Assembly: GCA_945902735.1 (NCBI GenBank)
Contig: CAMDNF010000061.1
Coordinates: forward strand, 1-17,059
From: SHWC01 sp945902735
GTDB lineage: Bacteria; Pseudomonadota; Alphaproteobacteria; UBA828
Direction: 5' to 3'
Length of the DNA stretch: 17,059 bases
Shown here: piece by piece, positions 6,888 through 13,654 of the stretch
Position numbering within the stretch: the first letter of the stretch is position 1
How the letters are laid out: each line of letters starts with the position of its first letter
Made by a program: the position numbers and the translations under genes
Notes under the pieces: model-generated
The model's database searches: none
What the model saw: the letters and a program-made list of their open reading frames with translations, nothing else
What the model was told of the DNA's origin: nothing

Positions 6888-7932
6888 TCTGCGGTCGCGT
6901 GACCTCGCGCGGGCTCGGTTAGACCAGCTCTGGGCGCGCGGTCGTGCCTTTTTGGGCACGCGCTATGCGATTTTGGGCGGCGCGATGTCCTGGGTCTCAG
7001 AGCGCAAATTGGTTTCGGCGATTTCGAATGCCGGCGGCTTCGGCGTCATTGCCACGGGCTCGCTCAGCCCCGAGCAATTGCGTGCTGAAATCAAGGCGAC
7101 CTTCGCGCTGACGAACAAGCCGTTCGGTGTGAACGTCATCCTCATGCATCCGGCGCTTGAGGCCTTGCTGACGGTTTGCATCGAGGAGGGGGTCGGGCAT
7201 GTCGTGTTGGCGGGGGGCCTGCCATCCCGCGCCGTGACCGATCGGTTGAAGGCAGCAGGCGTCAAGTCTCTGGCCTTCGCGCCGACCTTGCCCGTGGCCC
7301 AAAGGCTCGCGCGCCAGGGTATTGACGGCTTCATCATCGAGGGCATGGAGGCTGGCGGACATATCGGACCGGTCTCCACCGGCGTGCTGGGCCAGGAGAT
7401 TTTGCCCCATTTGCGCGATGTGCCGGTGTTCATTGGTGGCGGCATTGGCCGGGGCGACGCGATGTTGCTCTATCTTGGGATGGGGGCCGCCGGCTGCCAG
7501 CTCGGCACGCGTTTCGTTTGCGCCACCGAATCGATCGCCCATGCCCGCTTCAAACAGGCCATTATTCGAGCCAGCGCGCGCGACGCGCAGCCTTCGGTGC
7601 AACTCGATCCTGAATTTCCGGTCATACCGGTACGCGCGCTCGCCAATCGCGCGACCGAGCGGTTCGTCGAAGCGCAGCGCGAGACCATCGCCCGCTATCG
7701 GGCCGGTGAGCTCAGCCAAAAAGAGGCGCAGCTCGCCATCGAGCATTTTTGGGCCGGCGCCTTGCGGCGGGCGGTGATCGATGGCGATATCGAGAACGGC
7801 TCGCTCATGGCCGGCCAGAGCGTGGGCATGGTGACCCGCGAACAAACCACCGCCGAAATCATCGAAGAATTGGTCGAGCACGCAATTGGCGCAATTGCCG
7901 AAAGCAATTGGCGCGGCACGCAACCGGCCTGA
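6868..7932 (+). CDS. Nitronate monooxygenase / FabK-like flavin oxidoreductase
   Basis: A 354-residue TIM-barrel FMN enzyme of the nitronate monooxygenase (2-nitropropane dioxygenase) family. Visible features are the N-terminal YAILGGAMSWVSE (33-45) and NAGGFGVIA (54-62), and EGMEAGGHIG (158-167), whose histidine matches the family catalytic position. The FMN-phosphate segments are FIGGGIGRGDAM (188-199) and GAAGCQLGTRF (206-216). The start is the ATG at 6868, inside the end of lysC; an in-frame TTG at 6841 would add nine residues. No clear Shine-Dalgarno sequence precedes it, so translation is probably coupled to lysC. The true substrate is uncertain: many family members are annotated as nitronate monooxygenase without proof, and the enoyl-reductase FabK shares this fold. 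Confidence 0.88.
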   Translation: MASTAIDLRSRDLARARLDQLWARGRAFLGTRYAILGGAMSWVSERKLVSAISNAGGFGVIATGSLSPEQLRAEIKATFALTNKPFGVNVILMHPALEALLTVCIEEGVGHVVLAGGLPSRAVTDRLKAAGVKSLAFAPTLPVAQRLARQGIDGFIIEGMEAGGHIGPVSTGVLGQEILPHLRDVPVFIGGGIGRGDAMLLYLGMGAAGCQLGTRFVCATESIAHARFKQAIIRASARDAQPSVQLDPEFPVIPVRALANRATERFVEAQRETIARYRAGELSQKEAQLAIEHFWAGALRRAVIDGDIENGSLMAGQSVGMVTREQTTAEIIEELVEHAIGAIAESNWRGTQPA

Positions 7933-8236
7933 AATCTAAACGTCGTTGTTATTGAGTAGGCAGGAAGGGGATCAATGCCAAGACATTGACCTCAAATTGC
8001 CACCAATCGAGTGTGATGATATCGTCTACACTCTTTATTCATGAATTTTCAATAAAGTCAGAAAAATTCATCGGTATTTCCCGCGGGAGCGGGTGGACAC
8101 GAGGTGCTGGGTTGAGGCGTTTGCCTAATTGGGAACGGCGCTTTGCCTGTCCCAGTTGCCGCAAAAACGGCCAAATTGGCGCCTAGACTGTGTCCAATCG
8201 CTGCTTGCATTTTCTAACGTTGTTGAGGTGACGCCA
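7933..8236. other. 304-base gap with an AT-rich, dyad-rich island
   Basis: No convincing gene lies here. Short open frames exist, for example 7986-8186 (66 codons), but they have no ribosome-binding site or recognisable product. About 7985-8085 is clearly more AT-rich than the rest of the window. It contains three linked inverted repeats: an imperfect dyad at 8009-8033, a 7-bp pair at 8033-8039/8051-8057, and a 9-bp pair at 8041-8049/8063-8071. The promoter of the RodZ-like gene is probably in this gap, but I cannot place it with confidence. Confidence 0.5.
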
Positions 8237-9502
8237 ATGGTTGAACGGCGCAAACAATTCTCGCTTGAACCCGATCCGAGCCCTGCGTCCGCCGCGCCGC
8301 ATCTCCGCGAAGTTGCCGGTGCCGACCATGTCCCTAATGTAAGCCTCACGCTTCGTATGGCGCGCCAGCGCGCCGGCCACGAACTGAAAGATGTCGCCCG
8401 CGTGCTCCGCATCCGCCCGAGCAATCTCGAGGCGATTGAATCCGGTCGGTTTGACGCCTTGCCCGGCCCGACCTATGTCACCGGCTTCCTCCGTAGCTAT
8501 GCGGAATATCTTGGTCTCGATTGCGATGAGATCGTCACGCGCTATCGTGAAGAAATCGGCGCCGCGTCGCGTCCGGAACTCGTCTTTCCGAGCACCAATC
8601 ACGAAGGGCGCATGCCGCGTGGCTGGCTGGTCTTTATCGCGCTGCTGTTGGTCGTCTTGGCCTATGGCGGTTGGTATTATTACAGCAGCCAGAACAAGGG
8701 CCCCGAGGTCGTCGTCGCCGAGCCTCCCGCGGAAACGAGCGTGACCGCCGCGCCCGACGCCGCCGTGACCGCTGCGCCTGTTGAGGCCGTCTCGCCGCCC
8801 GAGAGCACCACGCCAGATATATCCTCCGACGGATCGACCATCCCAGCGCCAAGCGCGCCGACCAGCGAAGCAACTACGCCCGAGACCAGCTCGGCCCCGG
8901 CCCCTGTTGAACCGACAGCCAGCGTTTCAAGCGAGGCAGGGGCACCCACAACGACAGAACCGGCGAGGTCCGATCCGTCGGCCGCCATCAGCGCCACGCC
9001 GCAGACCGACGCAACCGCGGCCATCATTGTGGATGACGCGACCGAAGCGCCGCCGGAGCCGATTAGCGCGACGCAAGCCGATGAGGCCTCAGCACCAACC
9101 GCCGCCGCAGCAGCGCCCGCAACGACATCGCCGTCATCCACCGCAACCGCCGTCGCCACGGTTGATCAGAGCGCCAATACGTCGCCTACCGCCGCAACGC
9201 CGCCCGCCCCGGTCGTCGCGAGCGGCCCTTCGCGCGTTACCATCACCGCGCGCGCTGATAGCTGGTTGCAAGTCCAAGGCCCGGGCAATGAATTGGTCAT
9301 AAGCCGCATTTTGCGGTCCGGCGAATCCGTTGCCGCGCCCGCCCGGCCGGGTCTTCAGATGGTCACCGGCAATGCCGGCGGCCTTGAAATCACGGTCGAT
9401 GGCCAGCCGATTGCGCCCGTGGGTCCCATGGGCGTGGTCCGCCGCAACATCGTGCTCGACGCCGACTCCCTGCGCTCGACCTACGGCGTGGTCAACCGCT
9501 AG
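8237..9502 (+). CDS. rodZ: RodZ-like cytoskeletal membrane protein (HTH + TM + DUF4115)
   Basis: A 421-residue bitopic inner-membrane protein with RodZ architecture. RodZ links the MreB cytoskeleton to the cell-wall elongation machinery. Residues about 35-107 form an Xre-type helix-turn-helix domain (LRMARQRAGHELKDVARVLR, with GFLRSYAEYLGLD at 83-95), which in RodZ binds MreB rather than DNA. One membrane segment lies at about 129-149. A long Ala/Thr/Pro/Ser/Glu-rich periplasmic linker (about 160-325) follows. The last 96 residues (326-421) form a DUF4115-like beta domain with SWLQVQGPGN and GLEITVDGQPIAPVGP. The start is the ATG at 8237, with GAGGTG six bases upstream; the frame is open from 8129, but the extra residues do not fit the family. 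The linker has very low complexity. Confidence 0.88.
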   Translation: MVERRKQFSLEPDPSPASAAPHLREVAGADHVPNVSLTLRMARQRAGHELKDVARVLRIRPSNLEAIESGRFDALPGPTYVTGFLRSYAEYLGLDCDEIVTRYREEIGAASRPELVFPSTNHEGRMPRGWLVFIALLLVVLAYGGWYYYSSQNKGPEVVVAEPPAETSVTAAPDAAVTAAPVEAVSPPESTTPDISSDGSTIPAPSAPTSEATTPETSSAPAPVEPTASVSSEAGAPTTTEPARSDPSAAISATPQTDATAAIIVDDATEAPPEPISATQADEASAPTAAAAAPATTSPSSTATAVATVDQSANTSPTAATPPAPVVASGPSRVTITARADSWLQVQGPGNELVISRILRSGESVAAPARPGLQMVTGNAGGLEITVDGQPIAPVGPMGVVRRNIVLDADSLRSTYGVVNR

Positions 9503-9503
9503 A

Positions 9504-9544
9504 AAGCCGATCAACGGCCGGCCGCGCTCGGCTTACCGGCCGGC
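9504..9544 (+). terminator. GC-rich hairpin after the rodZ-like gene
   Basis: Two alternative stems overlap just after the stop codon. AAGCCGA (9504-9510) pairs with TCGGCTT (9528-9534), and GCCGGCCG (9517-9524) pairs with 9537-9544. Neither is followed by a T tract. This may be a weak terminator or an mRNA end structure for the RodZ-like gene. Confidence 0.35.
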
Positions 9545-9593
9545 ATATTGCGCGACGGGCGGATTTAGGGCACTAAACCGCGCCACGTAGCAT

Positions 9594-9612
9594 GACCGGG
9601 GTTGCCCCGGTC
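9594..9612 (+). promoter_or_regulatory. Perfect 8-bp hairpin in the hisS leader
   Basis: GACCGGGG (9594-9601), loop TTG, CCCCGGTC (9605-9612). It lies 14 bases before the GGAG ribosome-binding site of hisS. It could be a terminator or attenuator stem, an mRNA-protecting 5' structure, or a protein-binding dyad. There is no T tract directly after it. Confidence 0.4.
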
Positions 9613-9637
9613 GCCCGTCGTTCCTTGGAGCACAGCG

Positions 9638-10882
9638 TTGTCGAGATTGCAGCCCGTACGGGGCACACGCGATCTTCTGCCCGATGATTGCCGACGCCAT
9701 CGCCAAGTCAGCGAAGCGGCGCGCGCGATCGCCGAGCGTTATGGCTATGGCGAGATCGCGACGCCGATTTTTGAGTTCACCGAGGTGTTCAAACGCACCC
9801 TCGGCGAGACCTCGGATATCGTGACCAAGGAGATGTATACCTTCGCCGATCGTGGCGGCGAGATGCTGACGCTCAGGCCTGAAAACACCGCCGGTGTCGC
9901 GCGCGCCTTTATCTCGGGTGAGCTGGGTCAGGCTTTGCCGCTCAAATTCTTTTATGCCGGGCCGATGTTTCGCCATGAGCGACCGCAAAAAGGTCGTCTA
10001 CGTCAGTTCCATCAGATCGGCGTCGAGTTGATCGGCGTGCCCGAGCCGCTCGGCGACATCGAGGTGATTGCGCTCGGCGCCCATATTCTCGACGCCCTCG
10101 GCGTGCTCGGACGCACCACGCTTGAACTCAACACGCTCGGCGATACGGAAAGCCGACAGGCCTATCGCGCCGCCTTGCGTGATTTCCTGAGTACGCGTCG
10201 CAATCAATTATCGCCGGAAAGCCAAGAGCGGCTCGAGCGCAATCCCATGCGCATTCTCGATTCAAAAAACGAAGGCGACCGCAAACTGGTCCAAGATGCG
10301 CCGCGTAATACCGAATATTTGAACCCGGCATCGGCTGAGTTTTTCAAGCGCGTGCGCGAGGGGCTCGACGCCATCGGCGTGCGTTATGAGGTCAATCCGT
10401 TCCTGGTACGCGGGCTCGATTATTACTGCCACTCCGCCTTTGAGTTCACCACGACCGAGCTCGGTGCCCAGAGCGCGGTCCTGGCCGGCGGGCGTTATGA
10501 TGGGCTGATCGAGACCATGGGCGGGCCGGCGACGCCCGGCGTCGGCTGGGCCGCGGGCATTGAGCGCCTTGCCATGTTGACGGGCAATCCCGAGCCCCCG
10601 CCTCGGCCGATCGCGCTGGTGCCGATCGGGCCCGCGGGGGACGCCGCGGCGCTTATCCTCGCCGCCGAACTTCGCCGCGCCGGTTTCAACGTCGATCTCG
10701 GCTATCGCGGCAATCTGTCGAAGCGCATGAAGCGCGCGAACCATGCCAACGCCCGCGCCGCCGTGATGATTGGCGATGACGAACTTGCCAAGGGCGTCGT
10801 CACGCTGCGCGATCTCGATAGCGGCGCGCAGGAAACCATCGAGCGAGACCGACTCGCGGCACGGCTTGATGCGTTTCGATAA
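9638..10882 (+). CDS. hisS: Histidyl-tRNA synthetase (HisRS)
   Basis: A class II aminoacyl-tRNA synthetase of 414 residues that charges tRNA-His. Visible are the N-terminal LQPVRGTRDLLPD (4-16), the ATP and histidine pocket segment LTLRPENTAGVARAF (77-91), motif 2 FYAGPMFRHERPQKGRLRQF (105-124), and the HisRS-specific LVRGLDYYCHSAFEF (256-270). Motif 3 is GWAAGIERLAML (303-314). A C-terminal anticodon-binding domain occupies about 325-414. The start is a TTG at 9638, with GGAG at 9627-9630 seven bases upstream, and the resulting N-terminus (MSRLQPVRGT) matches the family. An upstream in-frame TTG at 9602 lies inside a hairpin and is unlikely. Motif 2 looks like the common bacterial type and not the divergent HisRS known from some alphaproteobacteria; this is a visual judgement. 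Confidence 0.96.
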   Translation: MSRLQPVRGTRDLLPDDCRRHRQVSEAARAIAERYGYGEIATPIFEFTEVFKRTLGETSDIVTKEMYTFADRGGEMLTLRPENTAGVARAFISGELGQALPLKFFYAGPMFRHERPQKGRLRQFHQIGVELIGVPEPLGDIEVIALGAHILDALGVLGRTTLELNTLGDTESRQAYRAALRDFLSTRRNQLSPESQERLERNPMRILDSKNEGDRKLVQDAPRNTEYLNPASAEFFKRVREGLDAIGVRYEVNPFLVRGLDYYCHSAFEFTTTELGAQSAVLAGGRYDGLIETMGGPATPGVGWAAGIERLAMLTGNPEPPPRPIALVPIGPAGDAAALILAAELRRAGFNVDLGYRGNLSKRMKRANHANARAAVMIGDDELAKGVVTLRDLDSGAQETIERDRLAARLDAFR

Positions 10883-10906
10883 GCCGGTACGCGTAGAGCC
10901 AATTTC

Positions 10907-11983
10907 GTGATTCTCGATCGCAGGCTCGACCAAGTCAGCAAACGCCATCAGGAATTGGGCGAGATGCTCGCCGGCACGCGCGTGCTGAGCGGCGAGGAAA
11001 TGGCGAAATTATCGAAGGAGTACGCCGATCTGACGCCCCTCGTGCGCGCGATCGAAGCCTATCGCAAAACCTCGACCGAGGCCCGCGAACTCGCAACATT
11101 GGTCGAAGATTCCGCGAGTGATGCCGAAATGCGCAAGCTCGCCGAGATTGAGTTGCGTGAAGTCAATGGCCGCCTCCCGGCGCTTGAGCACTCGCTAAAA
11201 CTATTGCTTCTGCCCAAGGACGCGGCAGACGAAAAGAATGCGATTCTCGAAGTACGCGCCGGCACGGGCGGCGAGGAGGCCGCGTTGTTCGCCGCCAGTT
11301 TGTTGCGCATGTATCAGCGTTATGCCGAGGGCCGGGGCTGGCGCTTCGAGCTGCTCTCGATGTCGGAAACCGGCCTTGGCGGCGTCAAGGAGGCGATCGC
11401 CAATATTGGCGGCAAGGGCGCCTATGCGCGGCTTAAATTCGAATCGGGCGTGCATCGCGTGCAGCGTGTGCCGGTGACCGAGGCCGGCGGGCGCATCCAC
11501 ACCTCGGCCGCAACGGTGGCTGTATTGCCCGAGGCCGAAGAGGTCGACGTCAAAATCGAAGACAAGGATTTGCGCATCGACGTGTTTCGCTCAAGCGGGC
11601 CGGGCGGCCAAAGCGTCAACACCACCGATAGCGCGGTCCGCATCACGCATTTGCCATCTGGCATCGTGGTCAGTCAGCAAGATGAAAAGTCGCAGCACAA
11701 AAATAAGGCGAAGGCGCTCAAGGTTCTGCGCGCCCGGCTCTATGAGCGCGAGCGCCAAATGCTGGCCGATGCCCGCTCCGCGCAGCGCCGCGAGCAGGTC
11801 GGCAGCGGCGATCGCTCGGAGCGTATCCGCACCTACAATTATCCGCAGAGCCGCGTGACCGATCATCGCATCAATTTGACGCTCTATCGGCTCGATGCGG
11901 TGTTGAGCGGCGAATCGCTCGATGAGTTGGTCGAGGCGCTAGTCACGGACGACCAGACGCGTCGGCTTTCGGAGGCCGAATGA
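10907..11983 (+). CDS. prfA: Peptide chain release factor 1 (PrfA)
   Basis: A 358-residue cytosolic factor that recognises UAA and UAG stop codons and triggers peptidyl-tRNA hydrolysis. The tripeptide PVT (189-191), the RF1 stop-codon-reading signature, is present. So is the catalytic GGQ at 233-235 within SSGPGGQSVNTTDSAVR. Length matches the family. The start is a GTG at 10907 with a poor ribosome-binding site, 24 bases after hisS, so read-through from hisS is likely. The stop overlaps the prmC start as ATGA. Confidence 0.96.
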   Translation: MILDRRLDQVSKRHQELGEMLAGTRVLSGEEMAKLSKEYADLTPLVRAIEAYRKTSTEARELATLVEDSASDAEMRKLAEIELREVNGRLPALEHSLKLLLLPKDAADEKNAILEVRAGTGGEEAALFAASLLRMYQRYAEGRGWRFELLSMSETGLGGVKEAIANIGGKGAYARLKFESGVHRVQRVPVTEAGGRIHTSAATVAVLPEAEEVDVKIEDKDLRIDVFRSSGPGGQSVNTTDSAVRITHLPSGIVVSQQDEKSQHKNKAKALKVLRARLYERERQMLADARSAQRREQVGSGDRSERIRTYNYPQSRVTDHRINLTLYRLDAVLSGESLDELVEALVTDDQTRRLSEAE

Positions 11984-12840
11984 CCGTGGGACTCTTGACC
12001 ATTGAGAGTGCCTTGAGCGCCGCGACGCGCGTGCTGGCCGCGATTGGGATCGAGGCCGCGCGCGCCGAGGCGCGACTGCTTTTGTCTCATGTACTGGGTC
12101 TGCCGCGCGAGGCGCTGCTGCGCGATTCGCGCCAACCGTTGGAGCGGGCGGCCGCCCGGCAATTCGATCGGCTGATCGAGCGTCGTGCGAAACACGAACC
12201 CATCGCCTATTTGACCGGCCGGCGAGAATTTTGGAGTCTTGATTTCGAGGTCACGCCGGCAACCCTTATTCCGCGCCCTGAAAGCGAAACGCTGATCGAG
12301 GCGGCGCTGGCACGGATCGATTCCCCTCAAGTGCCTCATCGGCTGCTCGATCTCGGCACGGGCACGGGCTGCCTCTTATTGGCGCTCCTTTCGGAGCTCC
12401 CGGCGGCTCATGGCCTCGGCATCGATGCCAGCGAAGCCGCGCTGGTTGTTGCGCGGCGCAATGCCCATCGGCTTGGGCTCGATGGCCGGGCTGACTTTGT
12501 CCATGGTTCGTGGGGCGCCGGGTTGGAGGGGCGTTTCGATCTTATCGTCGCGAATCCGCCCTATATCGCCGAATCCGACGCTCCGACCTTGGCCCCCGAT
12601 GTTGTGTCCTTTGAGCCGAAAGAGGCCCTCTTTGCCGGGCCTGACGGGCTAGCGGCCTATCGCACGCTGGCGCCCGATTTGGCGCGGCTTTTGGCGCCTA
12701 GCGGCATCGCGGTGGTCGAGCTTGGCGCGGGCGCGGCTGGGGCTGTTGCCGCCGTCCTGGCGGCCGCCGGGCTGACCGAGATCTCGCGATGCCCCGATCT
12801 CGCCGGAATCGTGCGCTGTAGCCTCTGGCAGGCCCGGTAA
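11980..12840 (+). CDS. prmC: Release factor glutamine N5-methyltransferase (PrmC)
   Basis: A 286-residue SAM methyltransferase that methylates the glutamine of the GGQ motif in release factors, raising termination efficiency. The family fold is clear: an N-terminal helical substrate domain with KHEPIAYLTGRREFWSLDF (71-89), IPRPESE (97-103), motif I LLDLGTGTGCLLLALL (122-137), and the diagnostic glutamine-binding NPPY at 192-195. Its start overlaps the prfA stop by four bases, so enzyme and substrate are made by coupled translation. Confidence 0.95.
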   Translation: MTVGLLTIESALSAATRVLAAIGIEAARAEARLLLSHVLGLPREALLRDSRQPLERAAARQFDRLIERRAKHEPIAYLTGRREFWSLDFEVTPATLIPRPESETLIEAALARIDSPQVPHRLLDLGTGTGCLLLALLSELPAAHGLGIDASEAALVVARRNAHRLGLDGRADFVHGSWGAGLEGRFDLIVANPPYIAESDAPTLAPDVVSFEPKEALFAGPDGLAAYRTLAPDLARLLAPSGIAVVELGAGAAGAVAAVLAAAGLTEISRCPDLAGIVRCSLWQAR

Positions 12841-12852
12841 CGGGCCATTAAC

Positions 12853-12867
12853 CATGATGGGATCATG
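12853..12867. repeat. Short perfect inverted repeat after prmC
   Basis: CATGAT-GGG-ATCATG, a perfect 6-bp dyad 12 bases after the prmC stop. It has no T tract, so it is not a typical terminator. It could be an operator for the DUF4167 promoter or chance. Confidence 0.25.
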
Positions 12868-12886
12868 CTGAAGTGATAAAAACCGG

Positions 12887-12914
12887 TTGCAATCGGCCGA
12901 ATCCCGGCTACTTA
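12887..12914 (+). promoter_or_regulatory. Candidate promoter for the DUF4167 gene
   Basis: TTGCAA at 12887-12892 and TACTTA at 12909-12914 are separated by 16 bases in the 237-base gap after prmC. This implies a leader of about 155 bases before the DUF4167 ATG. The -10 element is a poor match, so the call is tentative. Confidence 0.3.
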
Positions 12915-13077
12915 TTTGGTAGGTAGCGATGACATTGGCCAACCAAGCTCACTCTCGTCGACTACCTATATTTTCAACCAACGTGGCTTTAGCACTGCCG
13001 AATTATTCGGGACAAGCCAACGCGTGTCCGGACCGGCCGCGCAAAAGCGGCGTGTGTGCGAGGAACCACTCAACAGA

Positions 13078-13458
13078 ATGAACCCGATGCAAAATCAAAA
13101 ACGTTCAAGAAACTTTCGCGGCAATGGACGTCGCCCAAACAACTTCCAGCCGCGTAACTCAACCTTCGAAAGCAGCGGCCCCGAGGGGAAGATCAGGGGC
13201 TCGGCCTATCAAGTGATCGACCGCTATCAGACGCTGGCGCGCGATGCGATTTCGGCGGGCGACCGGGTCGCGGCCGAAAACTATCTCCAGCACGCCGAAC
13301 ATTATTATCGCGTGCTTGCCGCGAGCGGCGCGGACCCGCGTCCCCCCCGTTTCGAGGGTGAAGGGCAAGAAGGCGAAGAGCGGCCCCAGGCGGATAACAA
13401 CGCCCAACACAATCAACCGCACATGAACCGTCAACCGGATGGTCAGCCGGTGAGCTGA
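13078..13458 (+). CDS. DUF4167 family protein
   Basis: A 126-residue protein of the mainly alphaproteobacterial DUF4167 family, which usually follows prmC. The N-terminus (1-30) is Arg/Asn/Gln-rich and basic (QKRSRNFRGNGRRPNNFQ), as in nucleic-acid-binding tails. The conserved core is SSGPEGKIRGSAYQVIDRYQ, then LARDAISAGDRVAAENYLQHAEHYYRVL (about 53-80). The C-terminus is acidic and Asn/Gln/Pro-rich and probably disordered. I start at the ATG at 13078; AGGAA lies 12 bases upstream, a long spacing, and another ATG follows at 13087. The frame is open from 12916, but the upstream translation is unlike the family. RNA binding is suggested by composition only. Confidence 0.85.
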   Translation: MNPMQNQKRSRNFRGNGRRPNNFQPRNSTFESSGPEGKIRGSAYQVIDRYQTLARDAISAGDRVAAENYLQHAEHYYRVLAASGADPRPPRFEGEGQEGEERPQADNNAQHNQPHMNRQPDGQPVS

Positions 13459-13509
13459 TCCTTCGACCCGTTAAAGTTTGTTTGGAATATTCGTTTCGCG
13501 CAGAGTTCT

Positions 13510-13536
13510 GCGAGCGTACCTTGCGCGCTCGCTTTT
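13510..13536 (+). terminator. Intrinsic terminator after DUF4167
   Basis: GCGAGCG (13510-13516), a nine-base loop, CGCTCGC (13526-13532), then TTTT (13533-13536). This is the only hairpin in the window followed directly by a T run. A second, smaller stem, CGCAGA-GT-TCTGCG at 13499-13512, abuts it and competes for three bases. The loop holds the -35 element of the clpB heat-shock promoter. Confidence 0.6.
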
Positions 13537-13548
13537 GGACCCCATATA
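13519..13548 (+). promoter_or_regulatory. RpoH (sigma-32)-type heat-shock promoter of clpB
   Basis: CCTTGCGC at 13519-13526 and CCCCATATA at 13540-13548 are 13 bases apart. This matches the heat-shock sigma-factor pattern (CTTG-rich -35, CCCCATnTA -10) closely. The predicted start is near 13555, giving a leader of about 100 bases before clpB. It is the clearest regulatory site in the window and fits the product. Confidence 0.8.
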
Positions 13549-13554
13549 CCGCCT

Positions 13555-13648
13555 GTGACGCGCCGTTTGGCTTCAAACAACCCAGCGCGTCGCGACACCG
13601 CCATGCCCGCTCCTCGCGGCGTTGGCTGGCTAGTCGTGCAATGGGAGC
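13555..13648 (+). promoter_or_regulatory. Structured 5' leader of clpB
   Basis: The predicted transcript start coincides with the base of a stem: 13555-13563 pairs with 13585-13593 (nine pairs, one wobble). Nested inside it is GTTTG-GCTT-CAAAC at 13565-13578. Further down, GCTCCT (13609-13614) can pair with GGGAGC (13643-13648), which contains the clpB Shine-Dalgarno sequence. This would allow temperature- or protein-dependent control of translation. Pairing was found by eye; stability was not computed. Confidence 0.4.
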
Positions 13649-13654
13649 AGGGTC

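Noticed and set aside
6997..7923. 308-codon antisense frame opposite the NMO-like gene
   Set aside because: The plus-strand product has clear FMN-enzyme motifs. The antisense translation shows no domain and is typical of mirrored GC-rich codons.
8033..8071. SAM-II or preQ1-type pseudoknot riboswitch
   Set aside because: The topology resembles an H-type pseudoknot, but I do not see the conserved bases of either class, and the one-base connectors may be too short. The gene downstream is also not one of their usual targets.
8680..9159. Antisense frame rich in Ala, Val, Ser and Gly opposite the RodZ linker
   Set aside because: It is the reverse reading of the low-complexity Ala/Thr/Pro linker and has no independent support.
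13510..13532. CIRCE (HrcA) operator upstream of clpB
   Set aside because: The dyad has a nine-base spacer like CIRCE, but the arms (GCGAGCG/CGCTCGC) do not match the TTAGCACTC-type consensus. The T run favours a terminator.
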